This document shows positions 1-6,739 of a DNA stretch of 27,304 nt, piece after piece. The notes below the pieces were generated by a model that saw nothing but the letters and a program-made list of their open reading frames with translations, searched no databases and was not told where the DNA came from. The DNA is taken from positions 1 to 27,304 of the forward strand of contig JAICIG010000037.1 in assembly GCA_025924495.1 (NCBI GenBank). Direction: 5' to 3'. The stretch comes from Pirellulales bacterium. GTDB lineage: Bacteria > Planctomycetota > Planctomycetia > Pirellulales > JAICIG01. Position 1 is the stretch's first letter, and the number at the start of each line of letters is the position of its first letter. A program made the translations under genes and the position numbers.

Positions 1-112
1 CCTTTCTCGAAAAACCCACTTGGGCTAGCGTCCTCGACGCGATGCTCGGATAGAAGCATGGGCAACCGCGGATAATTCCACCTTAGCCAATTGACAGTAA
101 CTGACTTTTCAT

Positions 113-239
113 AGAAGCAGGCACACTCCGTGTGCCGTCCGTCGCCTGCCGCTGCGCTTCGCACGCCAAAACGCAGGAACCGCCCAGCCGCTTCATTTTC
201 CAACCTGGTACGGCAGACGGAGTCTACCTGCTACTTTGC
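113..239. repeat. Paired-palindrome (REPIN/MITE-like) element, copy 1
   Basis: The left end contains GCAGGCACACTCCGTGTGCC, itself a hairpin (GGCACAC-TCC-GTGTGCC). The right end (211-239) is a degraded inverted copy with several substitutions, including CAGACGG for CACACGG and GTCTACC for GTGTGCC. The interior (about 145-200) matches the interior of the copy at 357-488 nearly base for base, so the two are copies of one element. No transposase is encoded inside. It resembles REP doublets mobilised in trans by RAYT-type transposases, but no such gene is in the window. Confidence 0.7.
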
Positions 240-356
240 GGACGCCAGGCGGACTGTGGGCGTGCTAGGCGCGGTCAGGGCGGACATTCTTGTCTGCCTT
301 CGTTCGCGCAATCAACCGCTTCAGCAGAAAGAAGCAGGCACATTCCATGAGCCGCC

Positions 357-488
357 CCAAAGTAGCAGGCACACTCCGTGTGCCGCCCGCCCTCCTGCCG
401 CTGCGCTTCGCACTCCAAAACGCGGGAACCGCCCAGCCGCTTCGTTCCCCAACGTGGCACGGCACACGGAGTGTGCCTGCTACTTTGG
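357..488. repeat. Paired-palindrome (REPIN/MITE-like) element, copy 2, intact ends
   Basis: The outermost 29 bp at the left (357-385) are a perfect inverted copy of the outermost 29 bp at the right (460-488). Each end is also an internal hairpin with GGCACAC/GTGTGCC arms and a TCC loop. Total length is 132 bp with a non-coding interior. The interior agrees with copy 1 (113-239) apart from scattered substitutions. Because both termini are perfect, this looks like the more recent or better conserved copy. A degenerate extra unit lies just upstream at about 331-353. Confidence 0.8.
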
Positions 489-504
489 CCGCCGCGTTAT
501 TGCC

Positions 505-1290
505 TTAACTGCCTATTGCGCGCGGAACGAGCCGGTAACCGCACTGGCGGACGACCAGGAGTGTCGCGGCGATCATCGCGGCGACGGCGCCCGCCATGGC
601 CGCCCAAGGATAGGGATTGCGAAGTTCCGGCACGGCAGAGCCGAGATAATGGGCTGGAACCGCACCCGCCAGCGGGCAAGCGGCAACCGCTGCCAAGGCG
701 CTTAGGCCAATCTTGCGCGGCGCGAGAATCGCCAAGGAGACGACGCAGCAGATCCAGCCATAGCTCAAAGGCACAGTCAACCCGACAATGACTCCGGCAT
801 CTTTGGCATGCGCTTCCACCAACCGGAAACACATCAGCAGCACGGCAACCGCGGCGGTAAAGCCGAACAAGAAGCGGATCGAGACTTGCAATCGCGCGCG
901 ATCGCCTTCGGGTTGTAGCTCCAAGCGAAACTGCGGACGAAAAAACCGCATGGCGGCGGCGACCACAAAGCCGGGCAGCATGGAGAGCGAAACGAGCAGG
1001 GCGAACGTCAGCAAATCATGGCCATTGCCATGTTTGGTAAAAATTGAAAGCAACATCAAGTAGCCCCAGACAACGGCGACAATTGCCAGGCGGACGCGCA
1101 GCGAGCGAGCGCTGAATCCCGCCCAGAAGCCGATCAAGCTGGCGTCGGCGAGTAACAGCGCCAGGAAAACAATCACGCTTGTCGCCGGCCAGGAGTCGTT
1201 GCTTCTCACGGCAAAAGCGCCCGCCGGCCCCGCCGCGAAGTGCACGGCGAGCAAGCCGCCAAGGATGGAGCGTCGTCGCTTCAAGGTCAT
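505..1290 (-). CDS. Polytopic membrane protein, unknown function
   Basis: This is a 261-residue protein with roughly six to seven hydrophobic stretches, for example near residues 38-60, 66-82, 92-113, 137-157, 165-190 and 231-248. A soluble Arg/Glu-rich loop (about 117-135) precedes the phrase 'LQVSIRFLFGFTAAVAVLL', a variant of the short basic-aromatic motif before a membrane helix seen in many small planctomycete membrane proteins; similar phrases occur at 1339-1533 and 5896-6699 in this window. I do not recognise a family and see no catalytic motif. The ATG at 1290 has no good Shine-Dalgarno, so the start is uncertain. It lies 48 bp downstream of the small membrane-protein gene on the same strand and may be co-transcribed with it. 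Confidence 0.7.
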   Translation of the reverse strand: MTLKRRRSILGGLLAVHFAAGPAGAFAVRSNDSWPATSVIVFLALLLADASLIGFWAGFSARSLRVRLAIVAVVWGYLMLLSIFTKHGNGHDLLTFALLVSLSMLPGFVVAAAMRFFRPQFRLELQPEGDRARLQVSIRFLFGFTAAVAVLLMCFRLVEAHAKDAGVIVGLTVPLSYGWICCVVSLAILAPRKIGLSALAAVAACPLAGAVPAHYLGSAVPELRNPYPWAAMAGAVAAMIAATLLVVRQCGYRLVPRAIGS

Positions 1291-1338
1291 AGGCAGTTCA
1301 TATCCAACAATGCCAGTCCGCTTTCTTTCCGCCAGCTT

Positions 1339-1533
1339 TCAGTTTCGTCCACGGCCGTCGAGCAAGTCCAGCGCCACCAGCGCCAGGGCGAAGGCGATCG
1401 GCGTCAACCCAAGCGGAATGATGTTCCACATTAGGCCGCACACCACCACGGCCGCCAGGGCGACCAGCAGAAACAAGTGGCGAAGACTGAACTGGAAGCG
1501 ATCTGGCAGAACTGGTCCTTCCGAGTTGGACAT
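1339..1533 (-). CDS. Small membrane protein with FSLRHLF motif
   Basis: The protein has about 64 residues if it starts at the ATG at 1533 (MSNSEGPVLPD...). An upstream in-frame ATG at 1581 is possible, and neither has a strong ribosome binding site. After a short polar N-terminus comes 'FQFSLRHLFLLVALAAVV' and then two hydrophobic segments, ending in a charged tail (DLLDGRGRN). The FSLR(x)LF phrase before a membrane helix is, in my recollection, typical of small planctomycete membrane proteins of unknown role. It sits between the lipoprotein gene ending at 1667 and the larger membrane protein ending at 505, all on the minus strand. Confidence 0.6.
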   Translation of the reverse strand: MSNSEGPVLPDRFQFSLRHLFLLVALAAVVVCGLMWNIIPLGLTPIAFALALVALDLLDGRGRN

Positions 1534-1666
1534 TGGCACAGCGGAGATTGCGGCGAAAGAATAATGACACAGTGAAGACATCGACGCCCCACTCGATGGC
1601 GAGCCGCCTAGCGGTATCATCCGTTACCCGTAGATAACCTGGCAGTGAACTGCGCCAGCGGCCGCC

Positions 1667-2902
1667 TTACGGGCTGACGGCGTTTGGGCCGCCGGCTGGC
1701 GTCGCGCCGCTCGCGGAACTCGCATTGGCGGTTGCGGCGGGCGCCGCGCCATACAGCCGGTCGCGGTACAGAATCAGTCCGTGGACGGCGTGATAGAGGC
1801 CGCCGCATTCCAAGTCCTGGTCCATCGTGGCGTCGAGCAGGTCGCACAAGAACAGCGCGGCGCGTTTCATCCAGTCGGCGTTCAGTTCCTCATCGGGCAG
1901 CGCCAAGACGAGAAACTCGAAGGTGTGGCCGGTGGAGTTGATGCGCAGCGCGATGTCGGGCGAGCTGCCGGAACGGGAGAAAAAGTTCGTGGAAAACCCG
2001 CCGTCGGGCTGCTGATATTCGTGCGCCTTGGCGATCGACTCGAGCACCTTGTCGTAACCGGCCTGCCAGCCGGCGGGCGCCTTGCCTTCTTCCAACTGCT
2101 TGTGCACCGCCTCGCCCCCTTCGGAGATATAGCGGTTCAGTGCGCAGGTAATGCCATACAAGCGGTGCGAGCCGCCGCACGCGCTGCCATTCAGGTCTTG
2201 CGCCGCCTCCATGCCAACCAGGCGCTCGATGGTCCACTCTTGCCCGTCGCGCGCCGTCCACTTGGCGTCGAGCGGCAAGTACTTGCTGAATGCCATCACC
2301 GTCCAGGTCGCTTCCATGCCCTCGTGCACGTCCCACTGGGCTTGCGTCACCAGATCGGAGACCCTGAACGTCTCGTCCTTGACTTTGATCTCGTCGTCAA
2401 GCGTCATGCCGCATTGCGACAAGTAGCCGAGCCATTGATCGTCGTGCCCTTCGCCGCTTTTGCTGCCAGGTTCTTCGACGTCTTTCAAGCCCTTCTCGCC
2501 CGGTACGAGCACCCAGCCTTTCAATTCGCCGCCATTCAACAGCCAAGGGAGCGCCGGCGTCGGTTTGCCATCGACGGTAATTTGCAAGTCGCGGCCGAAG
2601 CAGAGAATGCCGTGGACGATCTGCCAGGCATTGTTCACCTTGGGGTCCATTCGCCGGCTGCGCGCGCCGGCAATGGCGTCGTCAAGCCGCTCGCGCAGCT
2701 CATCCGCGTCGGAAACCGCGTTTTGCTCCGAGCTAGCCGAAGTCTCGGCGCCGGCTGTTTTGTCAGTGGCGAGATTGTTGAGCTGTTTGTTTGCCTGACT
2801 GGCCGACTGTGAGCAACCCGCAGACAGGACCAGCGCCATGCCCAGCGCCAGAAACAGTCTAGGGCGAACCTCTCGAAATGAACGGGCGCCAAATTGCAGC
2901 AT
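1667..2902 (-). CDS. Predicted lipoprotein, possible alpha/alpha-toroid fold
   Basis: The frame is open further upstream, but the ATG at 2902 gives a classic lipoprotein signal: basic N-terminus, hydrophobic core 'LFLALGMALVLSAGC', and lipobox cysteine at residue 30. The mature part (about 380 residues) begins with a Ser/Gln/Asn/Ala-rich linker. Then comes a mostly helical domain with segments such as 'NAWQIVHGILCFGRDL', 'NGSACGGSHRLYGITCALN' and 'HEYQQPDGGFSTNFF'. The QPDGGF phrase and helix-rich spacing recall terpenoid-cyclase/prenyltransferase toroids, but I cannot show catalytic residues. It is probably anchored to a membrane facing the periplasm. The function is unknown. The C-terminal ~25 residues are low complexity (Ala/Ser/Gly/Pro). 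It is divergent from the histidine kinase at 3221. Confidence 0.75.
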   Translation of the reverse strand: MLQFGARSFREVRPRLFLALGMALVLSAGCSQSASQANKQLNNLATDKTAGAETSASSEQNAVSDADELRERLDDAIAGARSRRMDPKVNNAWQIVHGILCFGRDLQITVDGKPTPALPWLLNGGELKGWVLVPGEKGLKDVEEPGSKSGEGHDDQWLGYLSQCGMTLDDEIKVKDETFRVSDLVTQAQWDVHEGMEATWTVMAFSKYLPLDAKWTARDGQEWTIERLVGMEAAQDLNGSACGGSHRLYGITCALNRYISEGGEAVHKQLEEGKAPAGWQAGYDKVLESIAKAHEYQQPDGGFSTNFFSRSGSSPDIALRINSTGHTFEFLVLALPDEELNADWMKRAALFLCDLLDATMDQDLECGGLYHAVHGLILYRDRLYGAAPAATANASSASGATPAGGPNAVSP

Positions 2903-2977
2903 GACAAAGACTCGTCTTAAGGAAGACTGAAGCACAACAAGCCGACCGCAGCAGGATCGATTGTCGAAGGTGGGATT

Positions 2978-3056
2978 GTTCCGTGAGCAAGCAAGAGTCG
3001 GGTTGTATCGACTCGTCCATGGCTTCGCTGCCGCCCCAGCCATGGACTCACGGAAC
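2978..3056. repeat. Nested inverted repeats; possible three-way-junction RNA or palindromic element
   Basis: Three perfect inverted repeats are ordered as a junction. The outer arms are GTTCCGTGAG (2978-2987) and CTCACGGAAC (3047-3056). Inside lie hairpin one, GAGTCG (2995-3000) with CGACTC (3009-3014), and hairpin two, GTCCATGGC (3015-3023) with GCCATGGAC (3039-3047, sharing one base with the outer stem). All pairs are Watson-Crick, so either strand could fold. On the minus strand it would lie about 75 nt upstream of the lipoprotein start, in its leader. It could also be a dispersed palindromic element with no RNA role. Confidence 0.5.
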
Positions 3057-3171
3057 CAACATACCACGCAAAGCACGACCGATCCAGACGCTTGGGGAAT
3101 TTGCGGAAGCGGGGTGATCTGCGAGTATTTTTTGGTCGATTACCCCTGGTAACGCCTCGCCGCGCACTGGC

Positions 3172-3201
3172 TTGATGTGCATCGGAACCAGTCAACATAA
3201 C
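3172..3201 (+). promoter_or_regulatory. Candidate sigma70-like promoter for the kinase operon
   Basis: TTGATG (3172-3177) and CATAAC (3196-3201) are separated by 18 bp and end 19 bp before the kinase ATG at 3221. Both hexamers are imperfect matches to the proteobacterial consensus, and planctomycete promoter rules are poorly known, so this is a weak proposal. Confidence 0.2.
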
Positions 3202-3220
3202 GTTCCTTCCGAGTCGATCG

Positions 3221-4597
3221 ATGAACGACCGCCGTCGATTGCTGACATTGTCGGTACTCGTGCTTATCGCCGTCTCACTGGCAGCGATGGGGATGACCGC
3301 CTGGCAACTGCTGCCCGCTGACCGCGGCGCCTGGCCGCTGGGGGCATTGCAGTTCGCGCTCGGCAGCACGGCAGTCATGATCTTCGGCGGCGCAACGCTG
3401 CTGCTGCGCGTGGCCCAGCCGCTCTTGCGCCGGCTGGAAGAGAGCGAGGCGCAAACCCGAGCCATCATCGAAACAGCCGTCGACGGCATTATCACGTTTG
3501 ATTCACAGGGGGTCATTCGCTCGTGCAATCCGGCCGCCGAGCAGTTATTTGGCAGCCCGGCCGACGCATTGATCGGTCAACCCATCGATTCTGTGATCGA
3601 GCCCTCGCCGCTCGCTCAGCTTCCTCCGGGCGAACAGCAGACGACCGGCTGGCGCCGTGACGGCTCCCAATTCAAACTGGAATTGTCAATCGGCGCGCAC
3701 GGCCGCAGCGATCCGCGCCATACCGCGATTTTTCGCGATGTGACGGACCGTAAGCGGGCCGAAGAGCAGGCGCGCGAACATCTGGAACAGTTGGAAATCG
3801 CGAAAGCGGGCGTGGAAGCCAAAGCCGCCGAACTGGCGAGGGCGAACCAGGAGCTCGACGACTTCACCTACGTCGCCTCGCACGATCTGAAGGAGCCGTT
3901 GCGCGGCATCAGTTCGTATTGCGGCATTCTGCTGGAAGAGTACCAGGATAAGCTCGACGAAAATGGCCGACGGATGATGAGTACGCTCGTCGTGCTATGC
4001 CAACGGCTCGACCAGTTGATCGACGATCTGCTGACGTACTCGCGCCTGGGCCGCGCGCCAGAACTAGACGACGTCGATCTGGACGAAGTGCTCGACCGCG
4101 TACTGGAGACCCTGGGACCCGCGATCGACGGCCGAGGCGGCATGGTCCGCCGCCTGGGCAAGTTGCCGGTGGTGCGCGCCGACGCGACGACGATCGGCCT
4201 GGTGCTGCAGAACCTGATCTCCAACGGGCTGAAGTTCAACGACCAGGGGTGTCCCGAAGTCGAGATCGGCTCGATCGGTGGCGACCCGCTGACGATTTAC
4301 GTCCGCGACAATGGCATCGGCATCGAAGCTCGTCATCATGAAGCCGTGTTCGCCATGTTCCGCCGGCTGCATGGCCGGCAAAAGTACGAAGGGACAGGCG
4401 CTGGGTTGTCGATCGTGCGCAAGATTGTCGAGGCGCATGGCGGCCGAGTCTGGCTCGAATCCGAACCGGGCCGCGGATCTACCTTTTTGTTTACCTTGTC
4501 TGCGGGGGGCGCCGTTGAGAGCGAGCCGAGCGAGCATGCGATTGCCGCTCCGGCCTGGCAACGTCATCCGGCCGCCTTGGCGGCCGCACGAGGTTAA
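3221..4597 (+). CDS. Membrane PAS-domain sensor histidine kinase
   Basis: This 458-residue protein has two N-terminal membrane helices (about 7-28 and 40-62) separated by a very short loop, so there is no real periplasmic sensor. A PAS domain follows (about 75-175: 'IIETAVDGIITFDSQGVIR', 'NPAAEQLFG', closing in 'FRDVTDRKRAEEQ'). Then come a coiled coil (about 178-212), a HisKA domain with phospho-acceptor H221 in 'VASHDLKEPLRGI', and an ATPase domain with N335 ('NLISNGLKF'), D363NGIG and G391TGAGL. The 'DDFTYVASHDLKEPLRG' phrase is characteristic of phytochrome-like (Cph1-type) kinases. The ligand or light cue is unknown because no GAF/PHY domain is present. The gene ends two bases before the next ATG, so it is surely co-transcribed with the receiver-kinase. 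Confidence 0.92.
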   Translation: MNDRRRLLTLSVLVLIAVSLAAMGMTAWQLLPADRGAWPLGALQFALGSTAVMIFGGATLLLRVAQPLLRRLEESEAQTRAIIETAVDGIITFDSQGVIRSCNPAAEQLFGSPADALIGQPIDSVIEPSPLAQLPPGEQQTTGWRRDGSQFKLELSIGAHGRSDPRHTAIFRDVTDRKRAEEQAREHLEQLEIAKAGVEAKAAELARANQELDDFTYVASHDLKEPLRGISSYCGILLEEYQDKLDENGRRMMSTLVVLCQRLDQLIDDLLTYSRLGRAPELDDVDLDEVLDRVLETLGPAIDGRGGMVRRLGKLPVVRADATTIGLVLQNLISNGLKFNDQGCPEVEIGSIGGDPLTIYVRDNGIGIEARHHEAVFAMFRRLHGRQKYEGTGAGLSIVRKIVEAHGGRVWLESEPGRGSTFLFTLSAGGAVESEPSEHAIAAPAWQRHPAALAAARG

Positions 4598-4599
4598 CC

Positions 4600-5784
4600 A
4601 TGGCGACTACCATCGAACGTCACCCACGATCTGCAAACCAGGCCGCCGCGACATTGCGATTGCTGCTGGTCGACGACAGCCTGGCAGATCGCGTCCACCT
4701 GTCGTGGTTGTTGCGACGCGGGCTGGGCGCTCAAGTAGAAATCCTGGAAGCCGAGGACGGCGCCAGCGCCCTGGAGTTGCTGCGCCGGCAACCGGTCGAC
4801 CTGATGCTCGTCGATTATTTGCTGCCCGACATGAACGGACTCGACGTGCTCGATCGCCTGCAGGAATTGCCTTGTCAGGTGGCGACGATCTTTTTGACCG
4901 GCCAAGGGAACGAGAAGATCGCCGCCGAAGCCATCAAGCGCGGCGCCCACGACTACTGTGTCAAACGCGACCTGGCCTGGGAGAAGCTGGAGCGGACGGT
5001 TTCGCAGTCGCTTGCGGCGGTACAGCTCAAGAAGCAGAACGCTCAGATGGTCGACCAGTTGCGGCGCACGCATCAGGAACTCGACCATTTCGTCCGCGCG
5101 TTGTCCCACGATATGAGCGCGAATTTCATGCTGCTCGACGACTCGTTTCGCCAACTACGGCGGACGTGTGAGCCCTCGCCGCTGGCCGACATGCTCGAAG
5201 GGTTCTCGCATGTGGAGGCCTGCTTGCGCGAGTCGAAGCGGTTTGTCGACGATTTGGTGACCTTGGCCCGGACGGGCTCCATTCACATGGAGCCGGAACG
5301 CGTGGAGCTGGGACCGCTTTTGGAAGAAGTGCTGTTCGAATTGGCGTCTCTGCTCGATGAGCGCGGGGTGCGCGTGATCGTGGCGCCGAAGATTCCTGCG
5401 GCGTGGTGCAATCGCGGCCGCGCCAAGCAGGTTTTCGTCAATCTGATCCGCAATGCGGTGCGGCATGGTTGCGACCGCGAGCGGCCGGAAATCAGCATCT
5501 CGGCGATCGATCCGGCGGCCATGCCGCAGCTCCAACGCTTCGTTTGGCTGCGGGTGCATGACAACGGGCAGGGCATTCCGGCGCCAGCTCGCGACGAGGT
5601 CTTTCTGCCCGGCAAACGCCTGGCGAATGCGCACCAGGAGGGAACGGGCATGGGGCTGGCGATCGTGCGCAAGATCATCGACCACTACGGGGGCCGGATC
5701 TTCGTCGATTCCACTTGCGAGACGGGCGCCGCATTCATCTTCTCGTTGCCGGCGGCGTCTGATGGGCCTGCGGCGTCTGGCTGA
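4600..5784 (+). CDS. Receiver domain-histidine kinase (inverse hybrid)
   Basis: This is a soluble 394-residue protein. The receiver domain comes first (about 20-140): acidic pair D25-D26, phospho-acceptor D72 in 'MLVDYLLPDMNG', T100 and K122. A linker helix leads to a histidine-kinase core with H170 in 'HFVRALSHDMSANFMLL', N285 in 'NLIRNAVRHG', D321NGQGIP and G348TGMGL. The H-box reads SHDMSANF rather than the usual SHDLRTPL, lacking the common proline. The gene begins two bases after the membrane kinase stop, so the likely flow is phosphotransfer from that kinase to D72, which then gates this second kinase. No DNA-binding output is encoded nearby, so the terminal target is unknown. Confidence 0.9.
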   Translation: MATTIERHPRSANQAAATLRLLLVDDSLADRVHLSWLLRRGLGAQVEILEAEDGASALELLRRQPVDLMLVDYLLPDMNGLDVLDRLQELPCQVATIFLTGQGNEKIAAEAIKRGAHDYCVKRDLAWEKLERTVSQSLAAVQLKKQNAQMVDQLRRTHQELDHFVRALSHDMSANFMLLDDSFRQLRRTCEPSPLADMLEGFSHVEACLRESKRFVDDLVTLARTGSIHMEPERVELGPLLEEVLFELASLLDERGVRVIVAPKIPAAWCNRGRAKQVFVNLIRNAVRHGCDRERPEISISAIDPAAMPQLQRFVWLRVHDNGQGIPAPARDEVFLPGKRLANAHQEGTGMGLAIVRKIIDHYGGRIFVDSTCETGAAFIFSLPAASDGPAASG

Positions 5785-5895
5785 AATGCCACGGCAGCGA
5801 TCTTGCTCTTTTTGCCGCCGGGCGGTTACGTTGATGGAGAGCCGCGCCGCAAGAGGACCCGGCGGCTGCGCTCGATATCCAAGGAAGGGTGGCGT

Positions 5896-6699
5896 GTGAA
5901 TCTGGTTTTCGTGTCGGCGGCGCCGCTGCGTCTGCTTTTGGCTGGCGCCGCGCTCGGCGGCTTGCTGATCTTCGCTCTAGTTTCAGAGCCCGACGCATCT
6001 TGCGGAGCGCTGCTTTGTTTTCTCGCGGCGTTGTGGCCGGCGCTGCTCGCGTTGGGCGTGGTGAATGCCCGCGATAGTTGGCGAGCGTTCGCCCTCGGCG
6101 GATTCTTGCCTGCCTTGGCCGCCTTTATTCTGGCCTTCGGCCTGCTCTTGATCGGCGCCGCCAACGAAGATGCTTTGCTGAGCGAGGCGCTCGAGAGGGC
6201 TGCCCACGCGAGGTTCGGCTTGGCCGCCGTCTGGCTGCTCGCCGGCTGCGTCGGACTGGCCGCTGCGGCGCTGCGGCATTTAGCGCTGCTGGACCTGCGC
6301 CAGGTGCCGATCGCCTGGCTTAAGCCGCAATTTCGGCTGCGAACGCTGTTTGTGCTGGTTGCCATTATTGCGGCTTGGGCGGCGAATTACCGTGTTCAGG
6401 CGCTGCGCTCCCGCCAAGAGCAAGATGCGCTTGAGGCCTTGACCCAGTCGGGCGCTCGGGTGTTATCCGAAGCCGGCGACCGCTACCCGAGTTGGGTTTC
6501 GTACCTGCTTGGCCCTAGCTTTCACAACACGTACTACAGCGTCATCCTGCAGGCGCCCCAACTCAACGAGGACACCTTCGCTCGACTAGAGCACGTGCCG
6601 CACCTGGTCGATCTGACGGTCGAAGGTCCTGCGAAATCGGAAGCCGAAGTGGAGCAACTGATCGATCGCTTCCCGCAGTGTCACGTCTGGCGGCAATGA
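5896..6699 (+). CDS. Membrane protein with C-terminal soluble domain, unknown function
   Basis: The frame is open from a TTG at 5803, but a GTG at 5896 has a strong ribosome binding site (AAGGAAGG at 5881-5888, 7 nt spacing), so I start there; 267 residues. Five or so hydrophobic segments (residues 6-25, 30-50, 58-82, about 100-125 and about 142-160) are followed by a soluble tail of about 100 residues. 'FRLRTLFVLVAIIAAW' precedes the last membrane helix, the same planctomycete-style motif as in the proteins at 505-1533. The tail has leucine-rich-repeat-like wording ('LNEDTFARLEHVPHLVDLTV'). It follows the receiver-kinase by 111 bp and is likely in the same operon. No enzymatic motif is visible. 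Confidence 0.75.
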   Translation: MNLVFVSAAPLRLLLAGAALGGLLIFALVSEPDASCGALLCFLAALWPALLALGVVNARDSWRAFALGGFLPALAAFILAFGLLLIGAANEDALLSEALERAAHARFGLAAVWLLAGCVGLAAAALRHLALLDLRQVPIAWLKPQFRLRTLFVLVAIIAAWAANYRVQALRSRQEQDALEALTQSGARVLSEAGDRYPSWVSYLLGPSFHNTYYSVILQAPQLNEDTFARLEHVPHLVDLTVEGPAKSEAEVEQLIDRFPQCHVWRQ

Positions 6700-6739
6700 T
6701 GATCTTGCGGACATGGCCTGACACTCGGCATGCCACGGC

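Larger units (their letters stand above)
1..504. other. Non-coding region with two paired-palindrome elements
   Basis: I see no convincing gene here. The open frames in this stretch are translations of GC-rich repeats and have no recognisable protein features. The stretch is dominated by two related elements of about 130 bp (113-239 and 357-488, listed separately) and a degenerate single repeat unit near 331-353. It lies downstream of the minus-strand membrane-protein gene ending at 505. I found no clear stem plus T-tract terminator for that gene. Confidence 0.6.
2903..3220. other. Divergent intergenic region
   Basis: These 318 bp separate the minus-strand lipoprotein gene from the plus-strand kinase operon and should contain promoters for both. 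The notable content is the nested inverted-repeat block at 2978-3056 (separate entry). A weak sigma70-like pair toward the kinase is TTGATG (3172-3177) and CATAAC (3196-3201) with an 18 bp spacer. I see no small ORF with a convincing ribosome binding site. Confidence 0.5.

Noticed and set aside
113..488. CRISPR array at the left-edge repeats
   Set aside because: There are only two full copies, the repeats are long and palindromic-ended, the spacing is not regular, and no cas genes are present.
130..705. Plus-strand open frame (191 codons) at the left edge
   Set aside because: Most of it is a translation of the two repeat elements, and the rest is antisense to the membrane-protein gene ending at 505.
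1781..2812. Long plus-strand open frame (343 codons) across the lipoprotein gene
   Set aside because: It is antisense to the lipoprotein gene, which has a proper lipobox signal and coherent domain. The plus-strand translation is His/Arg/Ala-rich, with no recognisable features, as expected of a mirror frame in GC-rich DNA.
2978..3056. tRNA at the nested inverted repeats (79 nt length)
   Set aside because: The outer stem is 10 bp and not 7, there is no T-arm GGTTC-type sequence, no anticodon arm of the right size and no third hairpin.
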